DNA from: Gigantopelta aegis
Lineage: Eukaryota > Mollusca > Gastropoda > Neomphalida > Peltospiridae
NCBI RefSeq assembly: GCF_016097555.1
Contig: NC_054706.1
Span: 60,891,508 to 60,955,507 of the forward strand
Reading direction: 5' to 3'
Length of the DNA stretch: 64,000 bases
Positions 36,460-63,359 of this stretch are shown here, piece by piece. The position numbers and the translations under genes are program-made. The notes beneath the pieces are model-generated. The model searched no databases, was not told where the DNA came from, and saw only the letters and a program-made list of their open reading frames with translations. The stretch's first letter is position 1; each line of letters starts with the position of its first letter.

Positions 36460-37082
36460 AACAATAGTTATGATATTTTAATGTTAAATTATTTTCTTAA
36501 ATAATTTATATTAAAACTATTAAGATTTATTTTTTTCAAAAACGTTTACCATTTTGTTCTGAGTGTAGAATGAAAATTATTTCTGAAACTGTATGCGAAG
36601 TTATATTTCTGAAGTTAATAAGTCGTAGTTTCTATGAAGCAGACTGATTTTGAAATTCAATATTCAAGTGTTCTTCATTGTACAATTTAGTGATATTTTC
36701 ATGTACATGTATGTACTGTGGATGATTTTGCTTCCAAAACATATTTTAACAGACAAACATTTCATTTGTAACATGATATATTATACTTATCTTGTGTGTT
36801 ATAACACAATTGTCTCTATTTTGTTAATAGCTGCATATATTAATTATTACAATTAATCAGCATTATGTGATGCCAAAAATGCTTATGTATTATACATCAC
36901 TAATATATTGATGTGAATAATGAATTAAATATCCAGTTTGTTTTATTTTTTAAATTAAACATAATCAAAATAAACGGTGGGTGTTGATATTTTGTTACCT
37001 GCTGTTGTTGAAATGTTCGTTCGGAAAGGTTTGATGGTTGGGATTCTGTAGAGTTTATTTGAAGAGATTGTTTAACAAATTA
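36460..37082. other. No feature seen
   Basis: AT-rich sequence running into the assembly gap. Confidence 0.55.
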
Positions 37083-37282
37083 NNNNNNNNNNNNNNNNNN
37101 NNNNNNNNNNNNNNNNNNNNNNNNNNNNNNNNNNNNNNNNNNNNNNNNNNNNNNNNNNNNNNNNNNNNNNNNNNNNNNNNNNNNNNNNNNNNNNNNNNNN
37201 NNNNNNNNNNNNNNNNNNNNNNNNNNNNNNNNNNNNNNNNNNNNNNNNNNNNNNNNNNNNNNNNNNNNNNNNNNNNNNNNNN
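37083..37282. other. Assembly gap (200 N)
   Basis: A round-number run of N, probably a placeholder of unknown true size. Confidence 0.99.
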
Positions 37283-37370
37283 CAGGTTTCTTCTCTAAAA
37301 TTATCCAATAGCCGATGATTAATAAATCAGTGTGCTCTAGTGGTGTCGTTAAACAAAACAAACTTCGACA
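37283..37370 (+). mobile_element. SINE 3' part emerging from the assembly gap
   Basis: GGTTTCTTCTCTAAAATTAT to CTAGTGGTGTCGTTAAACAA; its head lies in the N run. Confidence 0.75.
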
Positions 37371-37429
37371 CTGTTATGCACTCTCCCACAGACTGCACAG
37401 CGCATACTACCGTCCTTGAAATACAAATT

Positions 37430-37534
37430 GGGGGTGAGGGGTTGCCGTCCAGGACGCGATAAAACACCCAATGAATCCACCAAGGGGATTAGATCTAACT
37501 ACCCAAGCACCTCAGGTGAGGTAGATCTCACCCC
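37430..37534 (-). mobile_element. SINE head B, antisense, upstream of the channel promoter
   Basis: On the minus strand it reads GGGGTGAGATCTACCTCACC then GAGGTGCTTGGGTAG. A similar antisense head stands at 63225-63360 before the paralogue. Confidence 0.65.
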
Positions 37535-38104
37535 GTGCGCAATTTATTGATGTCTCTCCTCTTTTCCACGACTAATACAATTATGTGTATTGTTCAGACA
37601 ATCGGAGTAGATGTTAGTTCAGTCGCTAACCCAATACGATTTACATTAATGCGTTTTAATGGAACTTTCTTGAACAAAGACAATCGCGAGTTTTGCCTTC
37701 TGTTAATGTTGACTGCAATTGGGTTAAACCCTAGCAACATCATCCACTTAATGCATCCTGGGTTTTTATACAAAGTGATAAAGTGATGTCGCAAATCTAA
37801 ATCATCCCAATAATTAGAATAATGGTACATATAAACAGTGTCCATGACAACAAGAAAGCTGAATTACCTACCATCATGTGCAGACACAACTCGCTTCTGT
37901 GACTGCTGCAAATAAAAATTAGCGTCACCAAGTACGCCCAGGGCACAACGGGGACCAGTTGTATATGGATCTTGAAATATATTATATATTTTCTTTTAAA
38001 AAAAAGTTAGCAAAGCAGCAGCAGCACAATAACAACTTTTGAGGATTTACTGATAGATCATTTTGTGTGTTTTTGAAATATTGAAATCGTCAGTAAGATT
38101 TACC
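37535..38104 (+). other. Promoter and leader block of first channel gene, duplicated at 63360
   Basis: About 570 bases align with 63360-63929. Shared runs include CTGTTAATGTTG, AATGCATCCTG, GATAAAGTGATGTCGC, CAGTGTCCATGACAACAAG, TGAATTACCTACCATCATGT and AACTCGCTTCTG. This is the proximal part of the tandem duplication; conserved runs are candidate regulatory sites. Confidence 0.75.
37830..37835 (+). promoter_or_regulatory. TATA box of first DEG/ENaC gene
   Basis: TATAAA inside ACATATAAACAGTGTCCATG, 275 bases before the start codon. The same block, including the following GTGTCCATGACAACAAG, occurs at 63647 with nearly the same distance (283 bases) to the paralogue's start codon. Conservation between paralogues makes it a likely core promoter, with transcription starting near 37860; the leader appears unspliced. 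Confidence 0.65.
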
Positions 38105-53687
<15,583 letters not shown>

Positions 53688-53741
53688 AACTAAATTCATA
53701 ATTTATCTTTATTTACTAACATAAATATCAGATAGTCAAAA

Positions 53742-53747
53742 AATAAA
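53742..53747 (+). terminator. Candidate polyadenylation signal of first DEG/ENaC gene
   Basis: AATAAA lies 55 bases after the stop codon at 53685-53687, followed by two overlapping ATAAATAAAT runs. It is the first such signal after the coding end, but the region is A-rich so chance is possible. Confidence 0.4.
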
Positions 53748-53749
53748 AT

Positions 53750-54479
53750 AAATAAATACATTAAAAAAATCGAACATAAGTAATTAAACATAATTACTAC
53801 ATTGCTTTTTGCTTTTCATAAGTTTATGCTACTCAACGACAAATAACATAATGACTATTCACTTTATAAACGGTTAAAACTGCTTCATTAAATATAATTT
53901 CAGGAGGGTGACTAACAATATTAGGCAGCTCGGAGATCCATCCATAATGTATGATGAATGAAATGTTTGGTTAAGAAATGTACCGTGGAAAAACACAGAC
54001 CTTGGACAAACGATACCATGGACCAAATATTCTGTCAGAAGAAGATTAAAATACACTCTTGGAGGAACACTGTGTAGAAACATTGTGTAGAAATAACTGC
54101 GATTCGACCAGATATGGGGGAAGTGCATTATAGGTCGGCAGGATCGCTTAGCTGTATTAGGAATTATAGTCCGTTTGCGTCAATTTGCGTGAAAAGGTAA
54201 CCAATGAATTGACATGTAATTATTTGGTGTGTGTGTATATATATATAAAAATTATATTAATATAGTATATATAGTATTATTTTAATGTCAATCTCTCGTA
54301 ATTCCGTATGGCTTGTGTACTTTTATTCCTTATTTTTGTATTTTGATGTGGTGAGACTTAAATAAAAACATCTGTCTGTCTGTCTGTCTGCAACTCTTTA
54401 ATGAATAATCTTAAAACTTATATTACAAGACAAGACAAGACAAGATAAGATATTTATTCAGTTACTGAAAAAGTAAAGA
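53750..54479. other. Sequence after the channel gene
   Basis: AT-rich with a short CTGT run at about 54372; no frame of note. Confidence 0.5.
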
Positions 54480-54606
54480 GTAAAGTTTATTTTATTTAAC
54501 GACGCCACTAGAGCACATTGATTTTTTATCTTATCATCGGCTATTGGACGTCAAACATATGGTCATTCTGACACTGTTTTTAGAGGAAACCCGCTGTCGC
54601 CACATA
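54480..54606 (-). mobile_element. SINE 3' part, tail 2
   Basis: TTATTTTATTTAACGACGCC to GGAAACCCGCTGTCGCCACA. Confidence 0.75.
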
Positions 54607-54725
54607 GGTCAGTTATTGAGGCCACATAGGTCAGTTATTGAGGCCACATGACCAAGATAACTACTTTTAAAAACAAATTAATTGTGCGCTACGCATGTAC
54701 AAATTACAATACATGTATAATCAAT

Positions 54726-55046
54726 TTAAACTGGCAGATTTCTTTTTAAAAACAAGGCTATTCCTTTAATACACTTTATATTTTGGGTAGAAATCAATAA
54801 AAAAAATGTTTCTCTTGAAGGATTTACTATAAAGTATTCTGATATGAAATATTTCCTGCTCAAAGCATAATATGGATATACTAAAAGAAAATGATATTCA
54901 TCTTCCACTTGATTGAGATTACACTTTAAACAGATAGTTTCATTTCTTTCTATTACTGGATTATATCTGCTTTTCTGTACTTTTAATTTATGTGACAAAC
55001 ACCTAAATTTAGAAACAATTCTCAAGAGATCGTTATATTGTGACAA
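54726..55046 (-). mobile_element. LINE remnant, terminal zinc-finger region
   Basis: A 106-residue minus-strand frame contains ICLKCNLNQVEDEYHFLLVYP, a near match to the Cys-x2-Cys...EDEYHFLLVCP motif at the C-terminus of many invertebrate LINE ORF2 proteins; the second-half cysteine has become tyrosine (VYP). About 200 more bases to the right on the same strand look like the decayed upstream part. Not a host gene. Confidence 0.65.
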
Positions 55047-55717
55047 TTATAATATATTCTTTTCTGTTCTAAAAGAGATTTATAAGAAGAATATGCCTTT
55101 AAAAAATGAGAAGAGTTAATTTTATCATGCCTGTGTTGAAAATGAATGTCTTTACATCTCTGTACAAAGCTGGACATAAATAACTTGATACTGCCACATT
55201 CTTGAGCAATTCAAACATCCAGTTAAAACTTATATTAAAACATATTGTTAAGTTTTAAACCCATACCAACTCAAATTAGCATTTTTTTTTTTTTTTTACA
55301 AAATATTTCTATATAAATAAAAAAAAGCTTCTTAACAAATTACCATCACATTATATAGATTAAATATCATTTTAATACAAGGGTGAAGCAAAAATCCTAG
55401 GACAGCCAGGAAATCAATAATGCAATACAAAGAAACTAAAGGTAGAACTGGACGTGTTCTACCTTGGCTGATCCATCAGTTGTCTTCATACCTGTATAAA
55501 AAAATAAAATTTAACCCATGCAGTTTGATGGTAATTTGCAAAGAAAGATTTTTATTTTCAACGATTTTGTTTCCAGAAATGTCATTTGCCTTGGTATGAG
55601 TTTAAACTTAATAATATGTTTTTATATGAATTTTAAATTTATTCGTTTTAGATTTACAGGTATAAGGCAAGTCACTGGTTCCCCTTTGATGCAAACGGAC
55701 TATAATAAGGGTATTAA
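55047..55717. other. Probable decayed LINE sequence, otherwise empty
   Basis: The first 200 bases continue the LINE remnant on the minus strand in broken frames; nothing recognised beyond. Confidence 0.4.
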
Positions 55718-55845
55718 CCGGCCTCATTAGCCCAGTAGTTAAGTCATCTGTGTCAAAATGACCATATGTTTGACATCCAGTAGTCGATGATTAATAAATC
55801 AATGTGTTCTAGTGGTGTCGTTAAACAAAAAAAACTTTAAAAACA
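55718..55845 (+). mobile_element. Internally deleted SINE: head C joined to tail 2
   Basis: CCGGCCTCATTAGCCCAGTA is followed directly by GACCATATGTTTGACATCCA and the tail; the core is absent. Confidence 0.7.
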
Positions 55846-56148
55846 AACTTTGTAAACAATGGAGCTATATGTCCCAAGGGAGATCATCCAACGAGCTACT
55901 GAACTATAATCATATTCGTACCACACTTAAGTATGGCACTGTGTATATTATATATGTAATTATTATGGTATACACTATACAATGTACATTATAAGTCTAT
56001 AATCTAAAGGTGTTTTTTTTAAATTATTATTCGAATCCAGTGATCCACCTGATTTTTTTATTGGTTTAGTTTTCAAATAAAATTGTGTCTTCTCATTTTC
56101 TGTTATCGGTATGTATATACAGGGCACGACAACTCTTCGCAGACTACC

Positions 56149-56403
56149 TGCATCGGTGGTGTTGTGGTTAAGCCATGGACATAAAGCTGGTAGTTACTGG
56201 GTTCGCATCCCGGTACCGGCTCCCACCCAGGACGAGTTTTAACGACTCAATGGGTAGGTGTAGCACCACTACACCGACCTCTCTCTCACTAACCACTAAC
56301 GACTTAGGCAGACATCCCAGATAGCCGAGGTGTGCGCACAGCACAGCGTGCTTGAACCTTAATTAGATATAAATACGAAAATAAGTTGAAATGAATGAAT
56401 GAA
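56149..56403 (+). mobile_element. SINE, head C, ATGA-repeat end
   Basis: GGTGGTGTTGTGGTTAAGCC, GGGTTCGCATCCCGGTACCG, ending in TGAATGAATGAAT. Confidence 0.75.
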
Positions 56404-56904
56404 TCTTCGCGGACTGATGTTGGTATCATTATTCCAAATAGCATCTGGTCGGACGCACTACATTTAAGGTTTACACAATCTCTGATATCGTTCGCGACTG
56501 AGTACGGGGTTGGGGTTGAGCTTCTTAGTGGCCCAAACTTTAAAGATAGCATTCAATACTATCAATAGTATGATGCAGGAATTGTTGTCGTGAAATGTTC
56601 TTTCACCTTCCCAGTAAATAGGCATTTAATTTAAATTGAAATAGTATTAGTATACCATTGTGATCAAAACTTTTGGAGTGCCTGTAAAATTCAGCTTGAC
56701 AAAGTTATGCTGAGCTAGCTTGAGTGGTTAAATATGTATCTTGTTATATCCAAAGTGAAAGCCTAAACGTCCAATTTTCTATCATTAATTAAGGGTTGAG
56801 GGTATTAACTGCCTACGTTTATGATTTTATTGTTGACTGAAAGGTTACATGTAGCTTTTACCACGTGGTGTATTTGGTGTAATGCATTCTATAATACAAG
56901 TTCC

Positions 56905-56922
56905 AGCCAGTGCACCGCAACT

Positions 56923-56979
<57 letters not shown>

Positions 56980-57165
56980 AAGGCCGTGTTATGTGCTATC
57001 ATGTATGTGGGATAGTGTATATAAAAGATCCCTTGCTACTAATTGAAAAAGAAATGTAGAGGGTTTCCTCTCTAAGACTATATGTCAAAATTACCAAATG
57101 TTTGACATCCAATAGCTAATGATTAATAAATCAATTTGCTCTAGGGTATCGTTAAACAAAACAAA
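56905..57165 (+). mobile_element. SINE core and tail 2 with internal (TA)n expansion
   Basis: CAGTGCACCGCAACTGG, then about 27 TA units (56924-56977), then TCAAAGGCCGTG. The normal core has only TATA there. Confidence 0.88.
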
Positions 57166-57565
57166 CTTACTTTAGTACAATGCACCAGCAAATGGATGAT
57201 AGGCACATAAAAAACAGTGGACTACCATTTAACCCTTTTGTATGTTATGTGATACAGCAAATCATAATTCATTTTAAATTATGTGTGGTTGTAACGGTAA
57301 CCAAATCTGCAAATGAAAAGTGAAACCATCATTTATTTCCACCAGTTTATTGACCAATTACATTAAGGAACATGAACATACTTTTCAACAATTAAATGCA
57401 GAAGACAATCTATCACAAGTACTATGAGCTCGAAAATAATAAAGGAAAGTGTTTGCATGTATATAAATATTATTAGTGAGCATGTAGTAATTTTATAGTA
57501 ACGCAAAAGACATGGTAAAGTACGTTATAATGATTATGTCAATTCCGGTAATTTTCATATATATA

Positions 57566-58020
57566 GAGAATAATACATGAGTGGCCGTTAGATACCATTT
57601 ATCTCACAACGAGTTGTTTTAAAATGTATCTAACGAGTGAAAGCGAGTTTGATACGTTTTTAAACAACGAGTTGTAAGATAAATGGTATATAACGGACAG
57701 GAACGTATTATTCTATTTCTTACATATCCTCAAAAACCAGGTTTTAAGCAAATTTTAACATCTGTTTCGACTAAAAGTTATTTTCAACCCTTTGCACTTG
57801 TAGCTGACTTACGCGTCACAGACACATGGTTGCCAGGTTAACTATATGTCACAGTCTAATCGATTTCCACCGTGCTGTTTTTATTGGACGCATGGTATTG
57901 GTGACCTGGTCATCACCTAGGGGCAGCCAGTCGTATGTCTTGAAATTGTTAACAAACGTACGTGTGTGAACAACTATGTGTTATCAAAAATAACGCATGG
58001 TGTTCTGACCAACGGGTGTG
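57566..58020. repeat. Hairpin element C with CCAAT-like sites
   Basis: Arms at 57566-57720 around AACGAGTGAAAGCGAG. CGAG at 57610 and 57668 is in the same direction on both arms. Downstream are ACGCGTCA, ATTGGAC and ATTGGTGACC. A second copy, inverted and split by a MITE, is at 46760-47535. Confidence 0.75.
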
Positions 58021-58189
58021 CCAAAAAATTAAGCGATAACATAGTTTTATGTTGGAACATAAAAACATGCATTCAGACTGTCATGCTGACAAATGTATGT
58101 ATTAACGAAGAATAGCTAAGCAACAAGTAACCCAGTTTCTTTCATAAAGTTTCGAAATTCCAGCACCACAACCAGCAAACACGCTACAT

Positions 58190-58245
58190 GTTTCCATGGA
58201 TCTTTTATATGCACCATCCCACAGACAGGTTAAAGCGGCTATGTC
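58190..58245 (-). mobile_element. SINE core fragment
   Basis: GGATCTTTTATATGCACCAT followed by CCCACAGACAGG. Confidence 0.6.
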
Positions 58246-58434
58246 TGGAATATTTTTATTATTTAAGCATTTAGAACAGAAAATCTCATTACGTTTGGTG
58301 CATATAAGACGCCGCACTCCGAATTGGTTTCACTACACTGGCTTTTCCAAGTTAAAAATAAACCCACTATTTTGAAAATGGGACACTTTTGCCGGGCTCC
58401 CTATGGGATAAAAATAGTACGGTTCGGCTATTGT

Positions 58435-58972
58435 GTCATTACAAAAACCGAGCGGATTCTAGCAGCCAATTCCTAGCGGCCAATTACGCTACCAGCCAAT
58501 TTCAGCAGACCCTCATGGCGACGATCTAAACACCGGACTCATACGCCTTTCGATTGTTACCTATATTTCACACACTTTTATACACACTGTTATGCTAATT
58601 TTTAATTATTCACTACAACTTAAGAATTTTAGAGTTTTAAAGAGTATCTTTATATAATAACAACACAACAACAAAATAACAACCAAGACTCATTTTCACA
58701 GTCTTATTGTTACTAATATCCGTATAAATACAACTTAACCGTTTTATTAAGCACTTTTATAATATCTGAAGTATCACTTTAAAAATCCGTCTGTACTACG
58801 GTAATATAGGATGTCCAACTAGTATCGTATAGCCCACACCACAACACACATTATAAAAGGCGTAATGGTCCGGTGTTTAGAACGTCGCCATGCGTGTCTG
58901 CTGAAATTGGCTGCTAGCGTAATTGGCTGCTAGGAAGTGGCTGCTAGAATGCGCTCGGTATTACAAAATGGC
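58435..58972. repeat. Fold-back element with CCAAT arrays in its arms
   Basis: Inverted arms of about 115 bases (58435-58547 and 58855-58972). Each arm holds three copies of AATTGGCTGCTAG or its complement (CAGCCAATT). The centre is AT-rich without a frame. Confidence 0.75.
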
Positions 58973-59109
58973 GAGAATTGTTCTAACTGGCTAGTAAGCA
59001 TTTGACGATATGCGTTAATGACGACAACTTGCGAGTGAATTAAAAGTGCAGTTATGCTTGTATTTGAACTTAGAACTTGACTGTATACGATTGAAACCAG
59101 ACATTGCAG

Positions 59110-59223
59110 CTTTAACGCATTTGATATACCAGTCGTGTTGCTCGTATTGGACCGTCGGGGATCGATCGCATAACAACCGCGCACCGAGCGGGCACTTTAC
59201 TACTGGACTACGTCCCGCCCCTA
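59110..59223 (-). mobile_element. SINE head A fragment
   Basis: Minus strand GGGGCGGGACGTAGTCCAGT to the CTGGTATATCAAA start of the core. Confidence 0.75.
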
Positions 59224-59436
59224 CCACAAAATAAGGTTATATAGCTCTTGCTGAACGGAGAAACACTGACTGACAAGTTTTGGGGCACCAAAAAAGACTT
59301 GATATAGCCAACGGTATTTTTCAACACAAATGACCTCTAACTTGAACGCAGAAAAGAAGAAAAGCTTAAATATAATTTAAAATATACTCTTCAAAAAAAG
59401 TAGGGGAACCTGAAACATTAATGTTAATATGTAATA

Positions 59437-59730
59437 GTTAGAGGACGAGAAACAATACTTTATCGGCGTATAAAGGTAGTGTCGCACGAGACAAAGGCGA
59501 GGCGTTAGTCGAGCGTTTTCTCGTGCGACACTACCTTTATACGCCGATAAAGTATTGTTACTCGTCCTCTAACTGTCTTAGAGCAGAGCCAAAATCGTTA
59601 CGACTGCACGTGCAGCAATACCGCTTATAAAGTGAATGTCTGAAGTACTTTATCGGGATATAAATGTACTTCACGTGACCAAATATGAAGCTCCCATTGG
59701 ACTAGAAATTCAACTGTGCTCTAACAACTA
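59437..59730. repeat. Hairpin element D
   Basis: Arms at 59437-59573, near perfect over about 55 bases, around GGCGAGGCGTTAGTCGAGCG. CACGTGACC and CCCATTGGAC follow, and TTAGAGCAGAG / CTGTGCTCTAA forms an outer inverted pair. Here the arm CGAG motifs do pair with CTCG, unlike A-C and E. Confidence 0.7.
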
Positions 59731-60140
59731 TTAGACCGAATATACGTTTTGACCACAGACATCCTAGTAAAGAACGTTCAGGTCTGTTTATCAACACACC
59801 GAAACACATTCCATAGTTTGCACATGCATCACGCAGTTGCCCCGTACATGTGCGTGGGGTGTCATTCTCGATTTTGACAATTTCCAGGAAGGTCCATTAA
59901 TCACTGTGGAACATTATTTCTGTTAACTGTTTTCATTCTGTTGATTATACGGTTGTTATTGTTTTGTTTTTAGTCTTTTTTATTGTGTGAATTTGCGATT
60001 TACTGATAAAAAAACATCAACTTTCAAATTTCACGTCTGACCCCAATCGTCCTTCAAGATCTTTGGTGGTCATAAAACCTACATACTGTAATACTTAGCT
60101 ACTGGTGGTAATCTTTGCCCAATTAATTCACTATACAGAG

Positions 60141-60500
60141 ATTATTATACGAGCTTGTGTGTTGTACTGATTTTACGAAACAAGTGTCAGGATTTTTGTT
60201 TTTGCCCGAGCGAGAGCGAGGGTAATACATGAATCCTGACATGAGTTTCGTAAAATCAGTACGACACACACGCGAGTGTAATAATTTCTTAATTATCCAT
60301 TATTATTATTGTTGTTTTCTTTATGAATAACAAGACCCAACTCAAAATGTTTCAACCACAACTAGAATGCGACGAAATGACGTCATATTTCAAATGCACA
60401 GTCTGAGCTAGGACTTGAGAAGCAACGTCATGTTATGACGTCACTTCCCAAGATTACGTCATTACACTTGTTATTACACGTGTGCTTCGTATGATTATTA
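60141..60500. repeat. Hairpin element E with two CRE-like sites
   Basis: Arms at 60141-60287 around CCCGAGCGAGAGCGAGGG. CGAG at 60150 and 60273 is in the same direction on both arms. TGACGTCA at 60378-60385 and 60436-60443, plus TTACGTCAT at about 60454. Confidence 0.75.
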
Positions 60501-60873
60501 TTAACTCAGTTATGTTGAACCATATTGATAATATCATATAACCATTCCCCACAGCTAATATACCTTACAATTTTGACAATTGTAAATTCTTATTACAGTT
60601 CCCCTACTTTTTTTGAAGAGTATAATTTATTCTTTTTCTTCTTCTTTTCAAAATATTCCTTTCAATCAACATTTCAGATTGGAAATATAAAATGTATTAT
60701 TGTCAACAATCATACATGTACAGGTATTACGTAGAAAACCACGAAAAGCTTACCAATCCATTTTTAACTTCTAAATTTAAAAATGTGTGACCAAATTGAC
60801 AATTTTTTTTTGTTCACGGGTAAAGGAAGCTTCCCACCAAATTTAGTTGGAAATTATCTAGTGTTTGTGAAGA

Positions 60874-61169
60874 AGGTTTATTTTGTTTAACGACACCACT
60901 AAAGCACATTATTTTATTACTCATCGGCTATTGGATGTCAAACATTTGGAACGTTTGACACATAGTCAGAGAGAGGAAACCCGATGCCTTTTTTCCATTA
61001 GTAGCACGGGATCTTTTATATACATCATCTCACAGACAGGATAGCACATACCACGACCTTTGGTATACCAGTCGTGGTGCACTGGCTGGGACGAGAAATA
61101 GCCCAATGGGCCCATCGACGGGGATCGATCCCACACAGAGCGCTTTACCACTGGGCTACGTACCGCCCC
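60874..61169 (-). mobile_element. SINE, head A, tail 2
   Basis: Complete on the minus strand; tail complement TTTGTTTAACGACACCACTA at left. Confidence 0.87.
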
Positions 61170-62030
61170 GACACCAAAAAAACGACTTGATACAGCGAAT
61201 GGTATTTTTCAACACAACCGAACACTAAACCATTGTCTGCTCGGTCTGAACTCGGTCCACGTGTACTACCGGGAATATTATAAAGTGGAGTGGAGATTTA
61301 GATCTGATTTCAGTCATACTGAGTAACCTTTAATTGGATACATTCCGAAATAATAAACCGGCCTCGGTCCACGTGTACTACCGGGAATATTATAAAGTGG
61401 AGTGGAGATTTAGATCTGATTTCAGTCATACTGAGTAACCTTTAATTGGATACATTCCGAAATAATAAACCGGCCTCGGTCCACGTGTACTACCGGGAAT
61501 ATTATAAAGTGGAGTGGAGATTTAGATCTGATTTCAGTCATACTGAGTAACCGTTAATTGGATACATTCCAAAATAATAAACCGGCCTCGGTCCACGTGT
61601 ACTACCGGGAATATTATAAAGTGGAGTGGAGATTTAGATCTGATTTCAGTCATACTGAGTAACCTTTAATTGGATACATTCCGAAATAATAAACCCGAAA
61701 TAATAAACCGGCCTCGGTCCACGTGTACTACCGGGAATATTATAAAGTGGAGTGGAGATTTAGATCTGATTTCAGTCATACTGAGTAACCTTTAATTGGA
61801 TACATTCCGAAATAATAAACCGGCCTCGGTCCACGTGTACTACCAAAAAAAACGACTTGATACAGCCAATGGTATTTTTCAACACAACCGAACAATAAAC
61901 CATTGTCTTCTCGGTCTGAACTTGGTCCACGTATACTACCGGGAATATTATAAAGTGGAGTGGAGATTTAGATCTGATTTCAGTCATACTGAGTAACCTT
62001 TAATTGGATACATTCCGAAATAATAAGAAA
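61168..62030. repeat. 112-bp tandem array inside a longer duplicated unit
   Basis: CTCGGTCCACGTGTACTACC recurs at about 61250, 61362, 61474, 61586, 61712, 61824 and 61922. A longer unit starting AAAACGACTTGATACAGC opens the array at 61180 and reappears at 61850; a decayed copy is at 59290. Confidence 0.9.
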
Positions 62031-62050
62031 ACATTATTTGTTTAGAAACA

Positions 62051-62443
62051 AAAAAGAAAGAAAGAAATGTTTTATTTAGCGACGCACTCAACACATTTTA
62101 TTTACGGGTATATGGCATCAGACATATGGTTAAAGACCACACCTATTTTGAGAGGAAACCCGCTGTCGCCACTTCATGGGCTACTCTTTCCGATTGGCAG
62201 CAAGGGATCTTTTATTTGCGCTTCCCACAGGCAGGATAGCACAAACCATGGCCTTTGTTGAACCAGTTATGGATCACTGGTCGGTGCAAGTGGTTTACAC
62301 CTACCCATTGAGCCTTGCGGAGCACTCACTCAGGGTTTGGAGTCGGTATCTGGATTAAAAATCCCATGCCTCGACTGGGATCTGAACCCAGACCTACCAG
62401 CCTGTAAACCGATGGCCTAACCACGACGCCACCGAGGCCGGTG
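62051..62443 (-). mobile_element. SINE, head C, tail 1, with target duplication
   Basis: Complete; duplication TGTTTAGAAACA at 62039-62050 and 62444-62455. Very close to 40208-40593, so recently active. Confidence 0.92.
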
Positions 62444-62479
62444 TGTTTAGAAACATCACCAGAATACATTGATTAATTG

Positions 62480-62780
62480 GTCGGGATTTAGCTCAGTCGG
62501 TTGAGTGCTCGTTTGAGGTGCTTGTGTCGCAGTATCGAACCATTTCGGTGGATCCATTCAACTGATTGTGTTTTTTCTTGGTCCAACCAGTGCACCACAA
62601 CTGGTCAAAGGCCGTGGTATGTGCTTTCCTGCCTGTGGAAAAGTGTATATAAAAATCCCTGGCTGCATTAGGAATTTTATTTTAGCGGGTTTCCTCTGAT
62701 GACTAAGTGTTTGACATCCAATACCCGGTGATCGATTAATCAATGTGCTCTAGTGGTGTTGTTGAACAAAACAAACTTTA
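62480..62780 (+). mobile_element. SINE, head B, tail 2
   Basis: GGGATTTAGCTCAGTCGGTT to GTGGTGTTGTTGAACAAAAC. Confidence 0.87.
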
Positions 62781-62782
62781 AC

Positions 62783-62899
62783 ATTGATTAATAAAACATC
62801 GGGTATTGGATGTAAAACACCAGAAGAAACCCGCACTGGTATGGTTTATGTGCACATGAGCATAGCAGGACAACACACGGCACTGTCGTTGATATACCA
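62783..62899 (-). mobile_element. SINE fragment
   Basis: Decayed tail and core: ATTGATTAATAAAACATCGG to CGTTGATATACCAG. Confidence 0.6.
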
Positions 62900-62900
62900 G

Positions 62901-63217
62901 GGGCGGGACGTAGCCCAGTGGTAAAGCGCTCGCTCGATGCGCGGTCGGTTTGGGATCGATCCCCGTCGGTAGGCCCATTGGGCTATTTCTTGTTCCAGTC
63001 AGTGCACCACGACTGGTATATCAAAGACCGTGGTATGTGCTATTCTGTCTGTGGGATGGTGCATATAAAAGATCCCTTGCTACTAATGGAAGAAAAATGT
63101 AGCGGGTTTCCTCTCTATTACTGTGTCAAAATAACCATATGTTTGAAATCCAATAGCCGATGATTAATAAATCAATGTGATCTAGTGGTGTCGTTAAACA
63201 AAACAAACTTACATAAA
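62901..63217 (+). mobile_element. SINE, head A, tail 2
   Basis: Complete; GGGCGGGACGTAGCCCAGTG to GTCGTTAAACAAAACAAACT. Confidence 0.9.
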
Positions 63218-63224
63218 CTTAAAT

Positions 63225-63359
63225 TTGATATACCAGTATGAGATGGAGGATTGATTGGGACGAGAGAATAAAACACCTCCATTGTTTCACCGATGGGGTT
63301 AGATCGTACAACTCATTCACCCCAGGCTAGTGACCTACCAACTGGGCTAGATCTGAAAT
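63225..63359 (-). mobile_element. SINE head B, antisense, upstream of the second channel promoter
   Basis: Minus-strand GATCTAGCCCAGTTGGTAGG; equivalent in place and orientation to 37430-37534. Confidence 0.6.

Larger units (their letters stand above)
59383..60624. mobile_element. Mariner-like non-coding element carrying nested hairpin elements
   Basis: Perfect 27-bp inverted ends (59383-59409 and 60598-60624), beginning TATACTCTTCAAAAAAAG. The inner part from about 59740 to 60040 aligns with 26850-27180. No transposase frame seen. The hairpin elements at 59437 and 60141 lie inside it. Confidence 0.65.

Noticed and set aside
37038-37361. Frames across the N run
   Set aside because: Unknown bases only; no coding evidence.
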